Positions 1 through 8,761 are shown, counted from the first letter of the stretch. The stretch is 35,270 nucleotides of DNA from Companilactobacillus jidongensis (GCF_003946575.1 NZ_RHOP01000025.1:1-35270); one strand, 5' to 3'. Translations and numbers: made by a program. The notes: generated by a model from the letters alone, not told the origin.

Positions 1-30
1 AGTGATGTTCTTTTTGTTTTAAAAGAGTAC

Positions 31-64
31 AAAAAAACTGGTATTGATTATTCATCAATACCAG
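31..64 (-). terminator. Intrinsic terminator of the 113-931 minus-strand gene
   Basis: An 11-bp perfect stem (38-48 with 54-64, 5-nt loop) is followed on the minus strand by seven U (31-37). It lies about 50 nt past the stop codon of the minus-strand gene, so it is its likely terminator. Confidence 0.7.
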
Positions 65-77
65 AAAGTATAGAACC

Positions 78-109
78 AAGGATTCTCCACAAAGAGAATC
101 CTTTTTTTT
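78..109 (+). terminator. Intrinsic terminator of a plus-strand gene upstream of the window
   Basis: A 10-bp stem (78-87 with 94-103, 6-nt loop) runs into eight T on the plus strand. It implies a plus-strand gene ending at or before the left edge; a stop codon at 20-22 in frame 2 would fit its end, but no identifiable coding part remains in the window. Confidence 0.7.
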
Positions 110-112
110 GCT

Positions 113-931
113 CTATTTTAATTTGAATGGTTGCATGGTATCCATCAGGTCATTAGTTTTGATGTTTCTGAAGTACATATTTACATCAGAATCAGTGTTA
201 TTTACTTTGACTAGAAGTGCGCCATCGAAGTTCTTGCCGGTTTGAACTTGTTGCGTATTCGATGCATTGACTAGGTCGGCGTAATCCCCAGTTGCACTAG
301 TTGGATCAAGTTGTTTGTCATCTTGTTTCAAGATGATCGAGTTAGCCTGAACTTGTTGAGGTATTTCTGGCGTCTGAGTCTTGTTAGTATAATTATATTT
401 GACTAGCAAAGCAGCGTCACCATTAGCATCTTTAACTAGTTTGACATCATTAGATATTTTGAAAGTAAACCAGTCAGTATCATAGCTGAGTTTGTTATAT
501 GTACCAGCGTTATTGACAGAATTTGTTTTTGAATCGGCTTTTTTGTCAGCGGCTTTATCCTTGGTCTCGTCAGTTGCTTTTTGAGCAGCCTGCTTGGTGG
601 ATTTTTTAGCTTTCTTTTTAGGCGTAGTTTTTTTGCTTGATTGAACTTTTTCAATATTATTTGATTTTGGTGCTGTATTTTTTGAAACGTTGACGCGCCA
701 AATAATTAGTCCAACCACAATGATGACAATAGCTGCAATTATCATCGAAATAATAAAGGAATTTTTTTGATAAAAAGGAGTATTTTGGCGTCGCACAGCC
801 CCACGTGCTGAACGGCTATTTGAAGTGGTGCTTTGTTCCATGTTTCTTTGCACTCTGCTGTTGCTATCACGATTATTATTTTGTGTATTAGAACTACGTT
901 TACGGTTTTCTCTGTTAGTACGTCTATCCAT
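113..931 (-). CDS. Membrane-anchored extracellular protein, DUF5067-like domain
   Basis: A 272-aa protein of unknown function. The N-terminus (about 60 residues) is rich in Arg, Asn and Ser and cytoplasmic in character. One hydrophobic segment follows (residues about 59-81, ending IIWRV), then a Lys/Thr/Ala-rich linker, then a C-terminal domain of about 125 residues containing DTDWFTFKI and ALLVKYNYTNKT. That pattern resembles the DUF5067 family of Gram-positive surface proteins (recognised from memory, not searched). The start at 931 is chosen over an in-frame ATG at 958 because AGGGAG sits 7 nt upstream of it. The topology suggests a single-pass type II membrane protein with the DUF outside. 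It is a single gene, convergent with whatever lies left of the window. Confidence 0.7.
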   Translation of the reverse strand: MDRRTNRENRKRSSNTQNNNRDSNSRVQRNMEQSTTSNSRSARGAVRRQNTPFYQKNSFIISMIIAAIVIIVVGLIIWRVNVSKNTAPKSNNIEKVQSSKKTTPKKKAKKSTKQAAQKATDETKDKAADKKADSKTNSVNNAGTYNKLSYDTDWFTFKISNDVKLVKDANGDAALLVKYNYTNKTQTPEIPQQVQANSIILKQDDKQLDPTSATGDYADLVNASNTQQVQTGKNFDGALLVKVNNTDSDVNMYFRNIKTNDLMDTMQPFKLK

Positions 932-1068
932 ATTTTTCTCCCTAAGTACGTATCCCATAAGTTAACTAAACAATTTACTATTTATAGTCAATAATATCAT
1001 ATTTTTTTTCATGGAAAATAAGAACTATTACACAAAAATTCTTTTTTTATGAATTTAGTCAAAAGGTG

Positions 1069-1097
1069 TTGTAACGTCTTTTGAAAAGTGGTATAAA
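1069..1097 (+). promoter_or_regulatory. Sigma-A promoter of the 71-aa gene
   Basis: TTGTAA at 1069-1074, a 17-bp spacer, and TATAAA at 1092-1097 preceded by the extended TGG. It lies about 50 bp upstream of the start at 1149, which leaves a short leader. Confidence 0.7.
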
Positions 1098-1148
1098 TAT
1101 CTGGTCGAAACATCAGGGGTGTTTATCATTTTATAAAAGGGGGTCACA

Positions 1149-1364
1149 ATGATGTTGTTTTTTGGTAATCATGGCGATTATGAAGTAACATGCAAATTCT
1201 TAGATAAGACAGGCCAACGAATTGCTAAGAAGCGCATTTGTCATAATGTTTCTAAGAAAGAAGCTAGTGACAGTATGAGAGATTATGTTACAAACAGATT
1301 CTCTGATATTATTGATGTAGCTCATCCAATTAAAGTTGTAGCTAAACCAGCTATGACAAAATAA
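1149..1364 (+). CDS. Unrecognised 71-aa basic protein
   Basis: I do not recognise this family. The protein is small, soluble-looking and basic, with no membrane segment, and has mixed character (DYEVTCKFLDKTGQ, then a Lys-rich KKRICHNVSKKEA, then MRDYVTNRFSDII). Two Cys are present but no CxxC pair. It is very likely a real gene: a good extended promoter at 1069-1097, a GGGGG-type ribosome binding site about 6-8 nt ahead of the ATG, codon use like its neighbours, and its own terminator at 1384-1417. A second ATG follows directly at 1152 and could be the true start. It is monocistronic, so context gives no function. Confidence 0.75.
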   Translation: MMLFFGNHGDYEVTCKFLDKTGQRIAKKRICHNVSKKEASDSMRDYVTNRFSDIIDVAHPIKVVAKPAMTK

Positions 1365-1383
1365 TGCGGAATAGTATTAAGAA

Positions 1384-1417
1384 ATAAGCTGAGTGTCAGA
1401 TCGGCCTATTTTTTTTG
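1384..1417 (+). terminator. Terminator of the 71-aa gene
   Basis: Imperfect stem (1385-1392 with 1401-1409, one internal mismatch and one G-U pair) followed by a run of eight T. Confidence 0.6.
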
Positions 1418-1463
1418 CATTTTTTTTGAAAATGGTAAGATGTACCTAAAGGGAAGTGATGTC

Positions 1464-2342
1464 ATGGATCATACAAAAATTACTGGAAAAAGATTTTTGG
1501 CTGTTACTGCTTTGAATCTTTTAATCACCATTGCTGAATTCTTTGGTGGAGTTATTTCTGGTTCTTTGGGATTATTATCTGATGCAGTTCATAATTTGGA
1601 AGACTCACTTTCAATCGTTATTTCATACGTTGCCAATGTGATTGGTCGCCGTCAGAATAATTCCGAGAAGACGTTTGGTTATAAGCGAGCTGAGATCCTG
1701 GCAGCTTTTGTTAATTCCAGTATTTTGATTGTGATAACAATACTTATGATTATTGAATCGATCAGAAGATTTCAGACGCCACAACATATCAATGGTACTT
1801 TGATGATGGCCGTATCAGTCATTGGTTTGTTAGCTAATTTGATTTCGATGTTAGCTCTGTGGTCGGGTTCCAAGGACAACTTGAATATTAAGGCGACATT
1901 CTTGCATATGTTATCTGATACATTGTCATCAGTTGGCGTTTTTGTTGCTTCGATTTTTGTAACACTATTTAATTGGAATTGGGTCGATCCAGCAATTACG
2001 ATTATTATCGCCATATGGCTTCTTAAAGAAGCTTTTGATGTTGTGAAGGAAACTATCAACATCCTGATGGAAGCAAGCCCTAAGATTGATTTAGAGGCTG
2101 TTAAGAGGACTGTTCTAACTGTGCCTGATGTTGTTGGTATACATCATGTCCATGTTTGGATGATCGATGAAAATTTCATTATCTTAGATGCACACATAAA
2201 TGTCAGAAAAAAATGCAATATGGATCAACTTGAGATTGTTTATGATCAAGTGGATAAACTATTGAAAGAAAAATTTGGTGTTGCGCATATTACATTACAG
2301 GCTGAATGTACTCGTGGACTAGATGAACCAATGATCGATTAA
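1464..2342 (+). CDS. Cation diffusion facilitator (zinc/heavy-metal efflux, CzcD/ZitB type)
   Basis: A 292-aa cation/proton antiporter of the CDF family, expected to export Zn2+ or a similar divalent metal across the cell membrane. The metal site pairs are visible: D40-x2-H43-x3-D47 in the second membrane segment (SDAVHNLED) and H148-x3-D152 in the fifth (HMLSDTLSS). About six hydrophobic segments precede a cytoplasmic ferredoxin-like C-terminal domain (VVGIHHVHVWMID). The start at 1464 is preferred over an in-frame ATG at 1440 because AAAGGGA lies about 10 nt upstream. It is monocistronic between two terminators, with no obvious metal-sensor operator. Metal specificity cannot be read from sequence alone. 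Confidence 0.9.
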   Translation: MDHTKITGKRFLAVTALNLLITIAEFFGGVISGSLGLLSDAVHNLEDSLSIVISYVANVIGRRQNNSEKTFGYKRAEILAAFVNSSILIVITILMIIESIRRFQTPQHINGTLMMAVSVIGLLANLISMLALWSGSKDNLNIKATFLHMLSDTLSSVGVFVASIFVTLFNWNWVDPAITIIIAIWLLKEAFDVVKETINILMEASPKIDLEAVKRTVLTVPDVVGIHHVHVWMIDENFIILDAHINVRKKCNMDQLEIVYDQVDKLLKEKFGVAHITLQAECTRGLDEPMID

Positions 2343-2359
2343 AAAAAATAAATAAAAAA

Positions 2360-2397
2360 ATGAATGAAAATCAATATAATATTTTCATTCATTTTTT
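2360..2397 (+). terminator. Terminator downstream of the CDF gene
   Basis: A 12-bp perfect stem (2360-2371 with 2381-2392) followed by a T-run. An A-tract on the other side makes it partly bidirectional. Confidence 0.75.
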
Positions 2398-2398
2398 G

Positions 2399-2407
2399 TG
2401 ATAATAT
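2399..2407 (+). promoter_or_regulatory. Extended -10 promoter for phosphoglycerate mutase
   Basis: TGATAATAT is an extended -10 element about 40 bp ahead of the start at 2446. The -35 region falls in the preceding terminator stem and matches the consensus poorly. Confidence 0.45.
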
Positions 2408-2445
2408 AAAAGAGAATACTGCAAGAAAGTTGGTAATGTCGGAAG

Positions 2446-3114
2446 ATGGTAAAACTTATCATGGTAAGACATGGACAAAGCACAGCCAATGCAACAAATG
2501 ATTACACTGGCTGGAATGACGTTGAATTAACACAAAAGGGAATCGACCAAGCACATGAAGCCGCTGCTCAAATACAAAATATGAACATTAAAGAAGTACA
2601 TACTTCAGTATTGAAGCGAGCAATCATGACAGCTTATATTATCCAAGATGATCTGGACATCAATTATGTTCCGATCATTAAGTCGTGGCGACTAAATGAA
2701 CGTCATTATGGGGCTCTTAGAGGTCAGAATAAGGATACTACTAGAGAAGAATATGGAGTTGAACAAGTTAGACTATGGCGTCGAAGTTACTATACAATGC
2801 CACCTAAGTTAGCTCATCCTGATCCGTTAGTTGGTCCTTACAAATACCTCGATCCAAGAGCGATGCCGGTCTCAGAGAGCTTGTTTCAAGCATATAAGCG
2901 TATCGTGCCATATTACACAGATGTTGTTGCACCACAATTACTTGATGGCAAAAATCAGTTGATCGTAGCGCACGGAAGTACTATTCGTGCTTTGATCAAG
3001 TATTTGGAAGATGTGAGTGATTCTGATATTGATGGGATCGAAGTCGCTAACGGAGTTCCGTTGATTTATGAGCTGGATGCAAAATTGAATATTATCAAAA
3101 CTAATCGTAAATAA
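2446..3114 (+). CDS. gpmA: 2,3-bisphosphoglycerate-dependent phosphoglycerate mutase
   Basis: A 222-aa histidine phosphatase superfamily enzyme that interconverts 3- and 2-phosphoglycerate in glycolysis. The catalytic core is complete: R8-H9-G10 (phospho-histidine), E85 in RLNERHYG, and H176 in VAHGSTIRAL. RLNERHYGALRGQNK and QVRLWRRSY are specific to the dPGM branch rather than to generic phosphatases. It is slightly shorter than the usual 228-250 aa. The ribosome binding site is poor: GGAAG sits almost against the ATG, and an in-frame TAA ten codon-bases upstream excludes a longer start. Lactobacilli often carry several paralogues, so this may be a secondary copy. Confidence 0.85.
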   Translation: MVKLIMVRHGQSTANATNDYTGWNDVELTQKGIDQAHEAAAQIQNMNIKEVHTSVLKRAIMTAYIIQDDLDINYVPIIKSWRLNERHYGALRGQNKDTTREEYGVEQVRLWRRSYYTMPPKLAHPDPLVGPYKYLDPRAMPVSESLFQAYKRIVPYYTDVVAPQLLDGKNQLIVAHGSTIRALIKYLEDVSDSDIDGIEVANGVPLIYELDAKLNIIKTNRK

Positions 3115-3153
3115 AAAGCTGATTTCCGTTTTGGAAATCAGCTTTATTTTTTT
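3115..3153. terminator. Bidirectional terminator between gpmA and kup
   Basis: A 13-bp perfect stem (3115-3127 with 3133-3145, 5-nt loop) starts just after the gpmA stop. T-rich tracts on both strands suit the two convergent genes. Confidence 0.85.
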
Positions 3154-3159
3154 GCTTAT

Positions 3160-5244
3160 TTAATCGTCTTCATCGTCATCAATTGGCTGATCGATCGGAA
3201 GATCTTGTAGTGCGGAACGATCCTTACGTACCAAACGAAGTCGGTTCATTGAGACCTTACCAAGGACTAATGGAACACGTTCTTCCATAACGTCACTATA
3301 TGATAGTCCAAACCAACTTGCAGGTGAGATGAACTTTTGTAGAGCTAGACGAGCGTGAATGATACTCTTCTTGATTCCACTGATCTTAGTGTCAGGTGAG
3401 AGTACTTCTTTGATAAGAATGAATGAGAAGTCACCAACTTGACGATCAGGGATAGTTGTATATTTCTGTGGTTGTGGCTTGATCTCACCGTTAGACATCA
3501 TATCATTGACGACTTGTCGTAGATAGACGTTAACCTTTTGATCGACACGGAAGCCAAGATACAACTGAACGCTGACCATGTAATCAGTATCGAATGTTTC
3601 AACCGAGTACGCAGCCGTATAAGGCTCATCAGTAACATTAACTGTTACGAACCAGTATACTTCAGCACGTTTCGGTCGTTTATCGAGAATCGAATAAAGA
3701 ATGTTCTTCTTGATACGATAGCCATCATGAACTTTTGTAAGATAAACCAAGTTAGTTGTATATAGCGGATAACTTGGATCTTTTCTTAAGTCATTCAATT
3801 GATGCTTGAATGCTAGTAGAGAAGCGAAGTGACTTCTGAAAGTATTGTCGTCCATCAGACGATCACCATATCTCCAAATGAACATGACACTGATAAGAAT
3901 AGCTGCGATACCCATAGTAATGTAAGCACCATGAATGAATTTGCTACTATTTGTAACGAAGAAAATACTTTCGATGATGAAGAAGAAACTAATAATAACC
4001 GTTGTGAAGAAGCGATTTGCACGTTTCATCAACAACCATTGATGTAATAGGATCGTAGTCATCAACATGGTAATGGTAATTTCAAGTCCGTATGCATTAG
4101 ACATGTTTTCGGAAGTCTTGAAGAACATAACGATGAATAGACAAACTACCCAAATAATTGAGTTGACAGTTGGAATATACAACTGTCCTTTGAAGTTTGT
4201 AGGATAGTATGTTTTCAAACGTGGGAAGATTCTTAGCTTTGTTGCTTCAGATACAAGTGTGTATGAACCTGAGATCAAAGCTTGAGAAGCGATGATTGCG
4301 GCAAAGGCTGACAACAAAATCCCAAATAATCTAAGGTTAGCAGGCATTGATTCATAGAATGGATTCATGGCTGATCCCATTGATTGCAATACTGTATTGT
4401 CTTTAAGACGCATCAACCAAGCTGCTTGTCCTAAATAACTTAGTAACAAACAAATCTTAACAAAAGGCCAACTGGTATAAATATTTGGACGTCCAACATG
4501 TCCCATATCTGAATAGAGTGCTTCAGCACCAGTTGTGGCAAGGAAGATACTACCCAGAATAAAGATACCACGGATATTCATCGGACTCTGCAATAATGCA
4601 ATAGCGTAGTAAGGGTTCAATGCACGAATAATTGTCCAGTCGAATGAGATGTTATAAATACCCATCAATCCGAGGAAGGCGAACCAAACTAACATGATTG
4701 GACCAAAAGCCCGACCAATCAGTTGCGTACCGAATCGCTGAATAAAGAATAGCGTTGATAAAATAACCATGGTAATGATAATAACTTGAGTCTGGTTATT
4801 GATCAAAATATTATTATTGAATTTGACACCTTTCAATCCCTCAATTGCTGCTGTAACAGTAACAGCAGGTGTCATCATTCCATCGGCTAAGAAGGTGGCT
4901 CCACCAACCATTGCCGGTATTAATAGCCATTTGGCGCGCTTTCTAACTAAAGTGTAAAGGGCAAAAATACCACCTTCACCTCGGTTATCAGCACGTAAGG
5001 CTATTAACACATACTTGATGGTCGTAACCAAAGTAAGTGTCCAAAATATTAAAGATACACTACCCAAAATAAAATTGGTGGACATTTTATCAAGTCCACC
5101 ATTTCCCACCATCAATGAGTGCATAACGTATAGAGGTGAGGTACCAATATCTCCATACACGATTCCTAAAGCAATTAGGAATCCAGCAAAACTCATTTTT
5201 GAATGAGGATTATTTTTTAGTGAATTCAATTGATTTTTTTCCAT
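3160..5244 (-). CDS. kup: Kup-family potassium/proton uptake transporter
   Basis: A 694-aa KUP/HAK/KT family K+ uptake permease. The N-terminal signature GIVYGDIGTSPLYV is present, followed by about twelve hydrophobic segments up to residue 455 or so and a cytoplasmic tail of about 230 residues (HQLNDLRKDPSYPLYTTNLVYL...). The first in-frame codon of the open frame is a TTG at 5259; the ATG at 5244 is chosen because GGAG lies 9 nt upstream. An extended -10 promoter sits at 5279-5307. Kup homologues in some lactic bacteria bind c-di-AMP (established knowledge), which is of interest given darA at 28,604, but no binding motif can be read here. Confidence 0.93.
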   Translation of the reverse strand: MEKNQLNSLKNNPHSKMSFAGFLIALGIVYGDIGTSPLYVMHSLMVGNGGLDKMSTNFILGSVSLIFWTLTLVTTIKYVLIALRADNRGEGGIFALYTLVRKRAKWLLIPAMVGGATFLADGMMTPAVTVTAAIEGLKGVKFNNNILINNQTQVIIITMVILSTLFFIQRFGTQLIGRAFGPIMLVWFAFLGLMGIYNISFDWTIIRALNPYYAIALLQSPMNIRGIFILGSIFLATTGAEALYSDMGHVGRPNIYTSWPFVKICLLLSYLGQAAWLMRLKDNTVLQSMGSAMNPFYESMPANLRLFGILLSAFAAIIASQALISGSYTLVSEATKLRIFPRLKTYYPTNFKGQLYIPTVNSIIWVVCLFIVMFFKTSENMSNAYGLEITITMLMTTILLHQWLLMKRANRFFTTVIISFFFIIESIFFVTNSSKFIHGAYITMGIAAILISVMFIWRYGDRLMDDNTFRSHFASLLAFKHQLNDLRKDPSYPLYTTNLVYLTKVHDGYRIKKNILYSILDKRPKRAEVYWFVTVNVTDEPYTAAYSVETFDTDYMVSVQLYLGFRVDQKVNVYLRQVVNDMMSNGEIKPQPQKYTTIPDRQVGDFSFILIKEVLSPDTKISGIKKSIIHARLALQKFISPASWFGLSYSDVMEERVPLVLGKVSMNRLRLVRKDRSALQDLPIDQPIDDDEDD

Positions 5245-5278
5245 ATAAATAATCTCCAAATTAAACAGTTCAACGGCG

Positions 5279-5307
5279 ATTATAACATTAGAAATGGTTG
5301 CATGAAA
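5279..5307 (-). promoter_or_regulatory. Extended -10 promoter of kup
   Basis: On the minus strand TGTTATAAT (5279-5287) is a perfect extended -10 element. The -35 position, 17 bp upstream at 5302-5307, matches poorly (TTTCAT), as is usual for extended -10 promoters. It lies 35 bp ahead of the kup start. Confidence 0.65.
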
Positions 5308-5375
5308 CCTTTTAATTTTGGTCTAGTTGTGGCAACCGTGATGTCAATGTTAAAATCGATTTTTGGTTCAAATCG

Positions 5376-7799
5376 TTATTCCTCGTGAATAGGAACCGAA
5401 ATATTAGATTCGCCAGTTTGAATTGAGTATTCAATATCTTGATTACCACGAATAGTCATACCAAAGTCTGTTGCATAAACTACTAATCCTAGTTTGTGAC
5501 CTTCAGGGATGCGGTAAAAAGTTGGTTGTAGTTCCACAGAAATCGGATAAAACTTATTTGGTTCAAGGTCGCTTACTTTATACGCATTTTCTCTATTTTG
5601 CAAGTTAATATGACCCTTAGTTATCATCTTATAATTTGTTTTCGATCCTAGGGTGAATTCACGTAAATCATCTTCACGCCAATCATAAGTTTCAGCTAAT
5701 CCATTATGAGCTAATAGAGTGGGTGAAACCTTGAATCGCTTAGCGTCACCATAATCAATCAATTGGAAACTAAGCATTCCCATATCTTTACTGGAAGCAA
5801 CGTTCAAATTGACATTTACTTTTCCGTCAATAACAGTTTCTTCTATATTATTAGTTGTAAACAATAAACGATGCTTTGACATTTCATCATTGTCACTATC
5901 AGTTAAATCTGTTTGCCATTGGTCGTTATGGTTCTTGTAACGGTCAAATGTTTCACCTTCAAGATGATCACTGAAAGTTAACTTTTCGTTGGTACTGTCG
6001 GCTATAGAAAGCTTATCACTTGATAAATTATATTTAATCGTAGGATTATCCTGATTACTCCAATCACGATAACTATTCCAAGTTTCCGGTTGAACATTAT
6101 CTTGAATCAATACATCAGGAATTATCTTTTCAGCTTGATTATCGACGCCAAGAAGTTCGTGAGTTAACCACAGATTGATAATGTCAGTGTAATCGACAGA
6201 ACGAAAGGCATTGATATAGATGTGTTGACCTTGATGTAAGATTATCTTCTGTGTAACGCCGTTATGACGAATGCCGTTCCACAATCTTTCGACATTTCGT
6301 GGTTTAACATTCCAATCGTTTAGACCGTGAACCATTAAGACATCAGCTTTGATGTTTTTGAAGTTCTTATGATAATTGCGAGCATCCCAAAAAGCATTGT
6401 AATCGCCGGTTGTTCGATCCTGTCCATTAGTAATTTCTTTGAGTTTCTTATCCCACAATGGTTTGATTTTGTGGAAGTCACCAGGTTGTAGACGGCGACT
6501 GAATGTTTCTTCAGCCAATATGTCAGCGTCTTCGCCAGGGAAACCTCCGGGTGCAATGACAAGTCCGCCATCACGATAATAATCATACCAACTAGAAATG
6601 GCAGCTTCACTGATTACGGTCTTTAATCCTTCAACACCTGAAGTAGCAGCAGCAGTTGCTAGTGTTCCTAGATATGATCTACCAGTCATAGCAACTGACT
6701 TGTTAGACCACCAAGCTTTGATTTCGATATTATCGACTTTGTTAGTGAAAGCACGACGATTGCCGGCTAACCACTCAATAATTGAGACGGTTGATGTTGT
6801 TTCTTCAGGATCGCCAGTAGTTCTTACACCATCAGAATCCTTGGTTCCGATTCCTGCGGCATAGACAACGGCAAAACCACGTGCTAAGAAGTAATCATTC
6901 AATGTGTACGATTGTTCTCTGGCAAATGTTTCTTCGGCAATTTCAACTTGTCCGTTGACAGATCTTGGTTTCGGTAATTTTTTATCTGGTATTTTGTATT
7001 CAATATCGGCATATTCTAAGTCATTTGGCTCTTTGTGTTCCAGTGGGATATTAACGTTGTGCATTAATTTTTCACCAGTTTCATCATTAGTACCTTGGTT
7101 GTATGGACTAGCAGTATAGAGCACTGGAAACTTTAATCCGTCTTCAGTTTCGGCAGGACGTAGAATCTCAGCTTTGAGTAAATCCAATTTGCCATCATCA
7201 TCAGTATCTTGTGGTGATTCAACATAAACGACTTCACGAATTAATTTATGCGGATTAAAAACAGGCATTGATTTTCCGTTGAACAATAACGGTTCACCGA
7301 TTTCACCATAAAAGGGCAGGAAGTATCCGTTAGCAGCCAGTGAATCAATGAATGTTTGACCATTTTTATTGTGAGTTGCTAAGAGCCAATACCATGCGGA
7401 TTTCAATTCGTTTATGGTAAAGACATTTCCTTCGTGCTCGGCAATCTTGAGTTGAATCTTTTTCATAGCAGCTAGTGGATCCTCGAATGAGAAATCTACA
7501 TCAGGGTTGAACTCTAGTAATTGTAAGGCAATGTTGTAGAAAGCCTGAATTGATAATTCATCGTTGGTTTTTAGGTACTCTAGGGCATCTTGATCTGGCG
7601 TTGCCATATAAGTAGACAATTTTTGTTCGAAGGTAGCTTTTGACTTAGCCTTTAAAAAGCTCAGTCTCAAGAGATCTGTGTACAAATCAATCGGATTGTT
7701 TATCATTTCGTTGTTAGACGTTAAGAAATGAAGGTTTTGTAATTCTTGAATCTGTGTGTCAAAGTCAGTTGGACGAATGGCAAATTGATTATTTTTCAT
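5376..7799 (-). CDS. pepX: Xaa-Pro dipeptidyl-peptidase
   Basis: An 807-aa serine peptidase (family S15) that releases X-Pro dipeptides from peptides; in lactic acid bacteria it is an intracellular enzyme of casein peptide use. The triad is visible: S375 in [10 protein letters not shown]495 in [12 protein letters not shown], and H526 in LHQGQHIYI. The N-terminal helical dimerisation domain (residues 1-150), the alpha/beta hydrolase core and the C-terminal jelly-roll domain (from about 570) all fit the family, and the length is typical. AAGGAG lies 8 nt before the ATG. No signal peptide is seen. It has its own promoter and precedes kup with about 130 bp between them, so the two are probably separate units. 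Confidence 0.96.
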   Translation of the reverse strand: MKNNQFAIRPTDFDTQIQELQNLHFLTSNNEMINNPIDLYTDLLRLSFLKAKSKATFEQKLSTYMATPDQDALEYLKTNDELSIQAFYNIALQLLEFNPDVDFSFEDPLAAMKKIQLKIAEHEGNVFTINELKSAWYWLLATHNKNGQTFIDSLAANGYFLPFYGEIGEPLLFNGKSMPVFNPHKLIREVVYVESPQDTDDDGKLDLLKAEILRPAETEDGLKFPVLYTASPYNQGTNDETGEKLMHNVNIPLEHKEPNDLEYADIEYKIPDKKLPKPRSVNGQVEIAEETFAREQSYTLNDYFLARGFAVVYAAGIGTKDSDGVRTTGDPEETTSTVSIIEWLAGNRRAFTNKVDNIEIKAWWSNKSVAMTGRSYLGTLATAAATSGVEGLKTVISEAAISSWYDYYRDGGLVIAPGGFPGEDADILAEETFSRRLQPGDFHKIKPLWDKKLKEITNGQDRTTGDYNAFWDARNYHKNFKNIKADVLMVHGLNDWNVKPRNVERLWNGIRHNGVTQKIILHQGQHIYINAFRSVDYTDIINLWLTHELLGVDNQAEKIIPDVLIQDNVQPETWNSYRDWSNQDNPTIKYNLSSDKLSIADSTNEKLTFSDHLEGETFDRYKNHNDQWQTDLTDSDNDEMSKHRLLFTTNNIEETVIDGKVNVNLNVASSKDMGMLSFQLIDYGDAKRFKVSPTLLAHNGLAETYDWREDDLREFTLGSKTNYKMITKGHINLQNRENAYKVSDLEPNKFYPISVELQPTFYRIPEGHKLGLVVYATDFGMTIRGNQDIEYSIQTGESNISVPIHEE

Positions 7800-7828
7800 A
7801 TGAACAACTCCTTCTTATTATAATTTTC

Positions 7829-7834
7829 ATTATA
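7829..7834 (-). promoter_or_regulatory. Probable -10 element of pepX
   Basis: TATAAT on the minus strand, about 30 bp upstream of the pepX ATG. The -35 position falls in the U-tract of the terminator at 7851-7873 and is weak. A second TATAAT at 7817-7822 is too close to the ribosome binding site. Confidence 0.45.
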
Positions 7835-7850
7835 GGGTATTGAGGTAACT

Positions 7851-7873
7851 AAAAAAAGGCACTGCCTACTTTT
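7851..7873 (-). terminator. Minus-strand terminator upstream of pepX
   Basis: On the minus strand AAAAGTAGGC pairs with GCCTTTTTTT around a 3-nt loop (one U-U mismatch), leaving a U-rich end. It lies upstream of the pepX promoter, so it would end an RNA coming from 7,900-8,000 rather than pepX itself. Confidence 0.5.
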
Positions 7874-7941
7874 AAGGCTTTTCCTTAAATTTGGTTAAAA
7901 GTTAGTAGTCCCCAGGTTGAAAATATTCACATGCTGTGCGG

Positions 7942-7973
7942 ACCAATCCGAGCTTGAGGATCTGGTTGTTTTT
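7942..7973 (+). terminator. Plus-strand terminator-like hairpin
   Basis: ACCAATCC (7942-7949) pairs with GGAT-C-TGGT (7958-7966, one bulged C), 8-nt loop, followed by TGTTTTTC. No annotated gene precedes it on this strand. Confidence 0.45.
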
Positions 7974-8186
7974 CGGTTTGAAAACTTTCCGATTAATTGA
8001 TTTGTTTTATTAGACAAAATGATTTTTGCTAGACTTATATTAATGAAATTGGTGGGTTATGATCGTTATCAGTTTTGTGATCATTAATGTGGTTTGTTTA
8101 TGTGTTAAATTTTGTTGTAAGGAATCAATCCGGTTCTCTTCACAAAAAAATCGCACTTTCTTCGGGTTGTTTAAACTAAAGGGCAG

Positions 8187-8192
8187 TATAAT
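8187..8192 (+). promoter_or_regulatory. -10 element for the VanZ-like gene
   Basis: TATAAT about 36 bp upstream of the TTG start. No convincing -35 at normal spacing. Confidence 0.4.
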
Positions 8193-8227
8193 TTGAACAA
8201 CACAAAAATAAAAAAGGGGCGATGTAA

Positions 8228-8761
8228 TTGCGTTGGATACCTTTATTAGTAGTACTGAGCCTGTCATTTATAAGTGGACTTTATATTCTTGGCAGTATTG
8301 ATGAGGTAAAACGTCGGAGCGTATTTCTAATTAGATTGACTTATTTGACCTTTCTAGGAGTAATTTTGTTTACACCGTTATCTTTCGATGGTGTAGCCGT
8401 TTATATCATGCCGGCGGGAATAGGAAGAGTTAATTTGCATTATATTTATGTTGGTCTGGGATTCATTGAAAATATTATTTTAACCATTCCATTGGGATTT
8501 TTGATTAAGAAGATTTTTCCAAATATGTCACTAATCTTAATAGTCCCACTTAGTTTTATAATGGGAGTGGGCTTTGAATTGACGCAGTATTATTTATCAC
8601 ATACGTTCTTGATTAATCGAGTCTCTGATATCAATGATGTTATTGCTAATGGAATCGGAGTTGCCGTCGGTGCGACTTTAGCTTTGGTTTACTATTATGT
8701 TTATGAGAAAAAATTATCTAAAAAAAAATTTAGAATCAGTGTACGGCGTTATGAAGGCTAA
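8228..8761 (+). CDS. VanZ-like family membrane protein
   Basis: A 177-aa integral membrane protein with about five hydrophobic segments. The pattern LGFIENIILTIPLGFLI ... GVGFELTQYYL ... RVSDINDVIANGIGVAVG matches the VanZ-like family. The prototype raises teicoplanin resistance in enterococci; the role of chromosomal homologues is unknown. The start is TTG at 8228: AAAAAGGGG lies 8 nt upstream, and the nearby ATG at 8222 is followed at once by a stop. The last codons form the left arm of the terminator at 8746-8777. It is monocistronic and divergent from pepX. A C-terminal Lys-rich tail (KKLSKKKF) is cytoplasmic in character. Confidence 0.85.
   Translation: MRWIPLLVVLSLSFISGLYILGSIDEVKRRSVFLIRLTYLTFLGVILFTPLSFDGVAVYIMPAGIGRVNLHYIYVGLGFIENIILTIPLGFLIKKIFPNMSLILIVPLSFIMGVGFELTQYYLSHTFLINRVSDINDVIANGIGVAVGATLALVYYYVYEKKLSKKKFRISVRRYEG

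Larger units (their letters stand above)
7851..7973. ncRNA. Structured intergenic block, possible small RNA
   Basis: Strong potential secondary structure. On the plus strand, arms 7867-7876 and 7896-7909 can pair around a nested 7-bp hairpin, and the block ends in a terminator at 7942-7973. On the minus strand it ends in a terminator at 7851-7873. I could not assign it to a known riboswitch, T-box, 6S or tmRNA consensus, and the transcribed strand is unclear. It is listed as a candidate only. Confidence 0.35.
7800..8227. other. 428-bp gene-free region between divergent pepX and the VanZ-like gene
   Basis: It holds the pepX promoter, a structured block with opposed terminators (7851-7973) and, at 8187-8192, a TATAAT for the downstream gene. 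The part 7975-8180 is AT-rich with a weak palindrome (TGATC arms near 8060 and 8079). I see no open frame with a ribosome binding site on either strand. Confidence 0.6.

Noticed and set aside
1-126. Open frame 1 on the plus strand from the left edge to a stop at 124-126, possibly the end of a gene.
   Set aside because: A strong plus-strand terminator (78-109) ends before that stop codon, so the message would lack a stop. It has no start in view and overlaps the 3' end of the minus-strand gene.
436-654. 72-codon minus-strand frame.
   Set aside because: It lies wholly inside the 113-931 gene on the same strand in another frame, is Lys/Leu-rich by frame effect, and has no ribosome binding site.
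5355-5375. Terminator directly after pepX on the minus strand.
   Set aside because: Only a 6-bp AT-rich stem (CGATTT/AAATCG) with a short T stretch; too weak to call.
7851-7973. 6S RNA, T-box or known riboswitch identity for the structured block upstream of pepX.
   Set aside because: A short AGCCTTAAAA stretch recalls E. coli 6S RNA, but the length and the arrangement of helices do not fit, and no T-box, TPP, SAM, FMN or ydaO core was seen. Kept only as an unassigned candidate.
8040-8267. 75-codon minus-strand frame upstream of the VanZ-like gene.
   Set aside because: It overlaps the promoter, ribosome binding site and start of the plus-strand gene and shows no ribosome binding site or recognisable domain.
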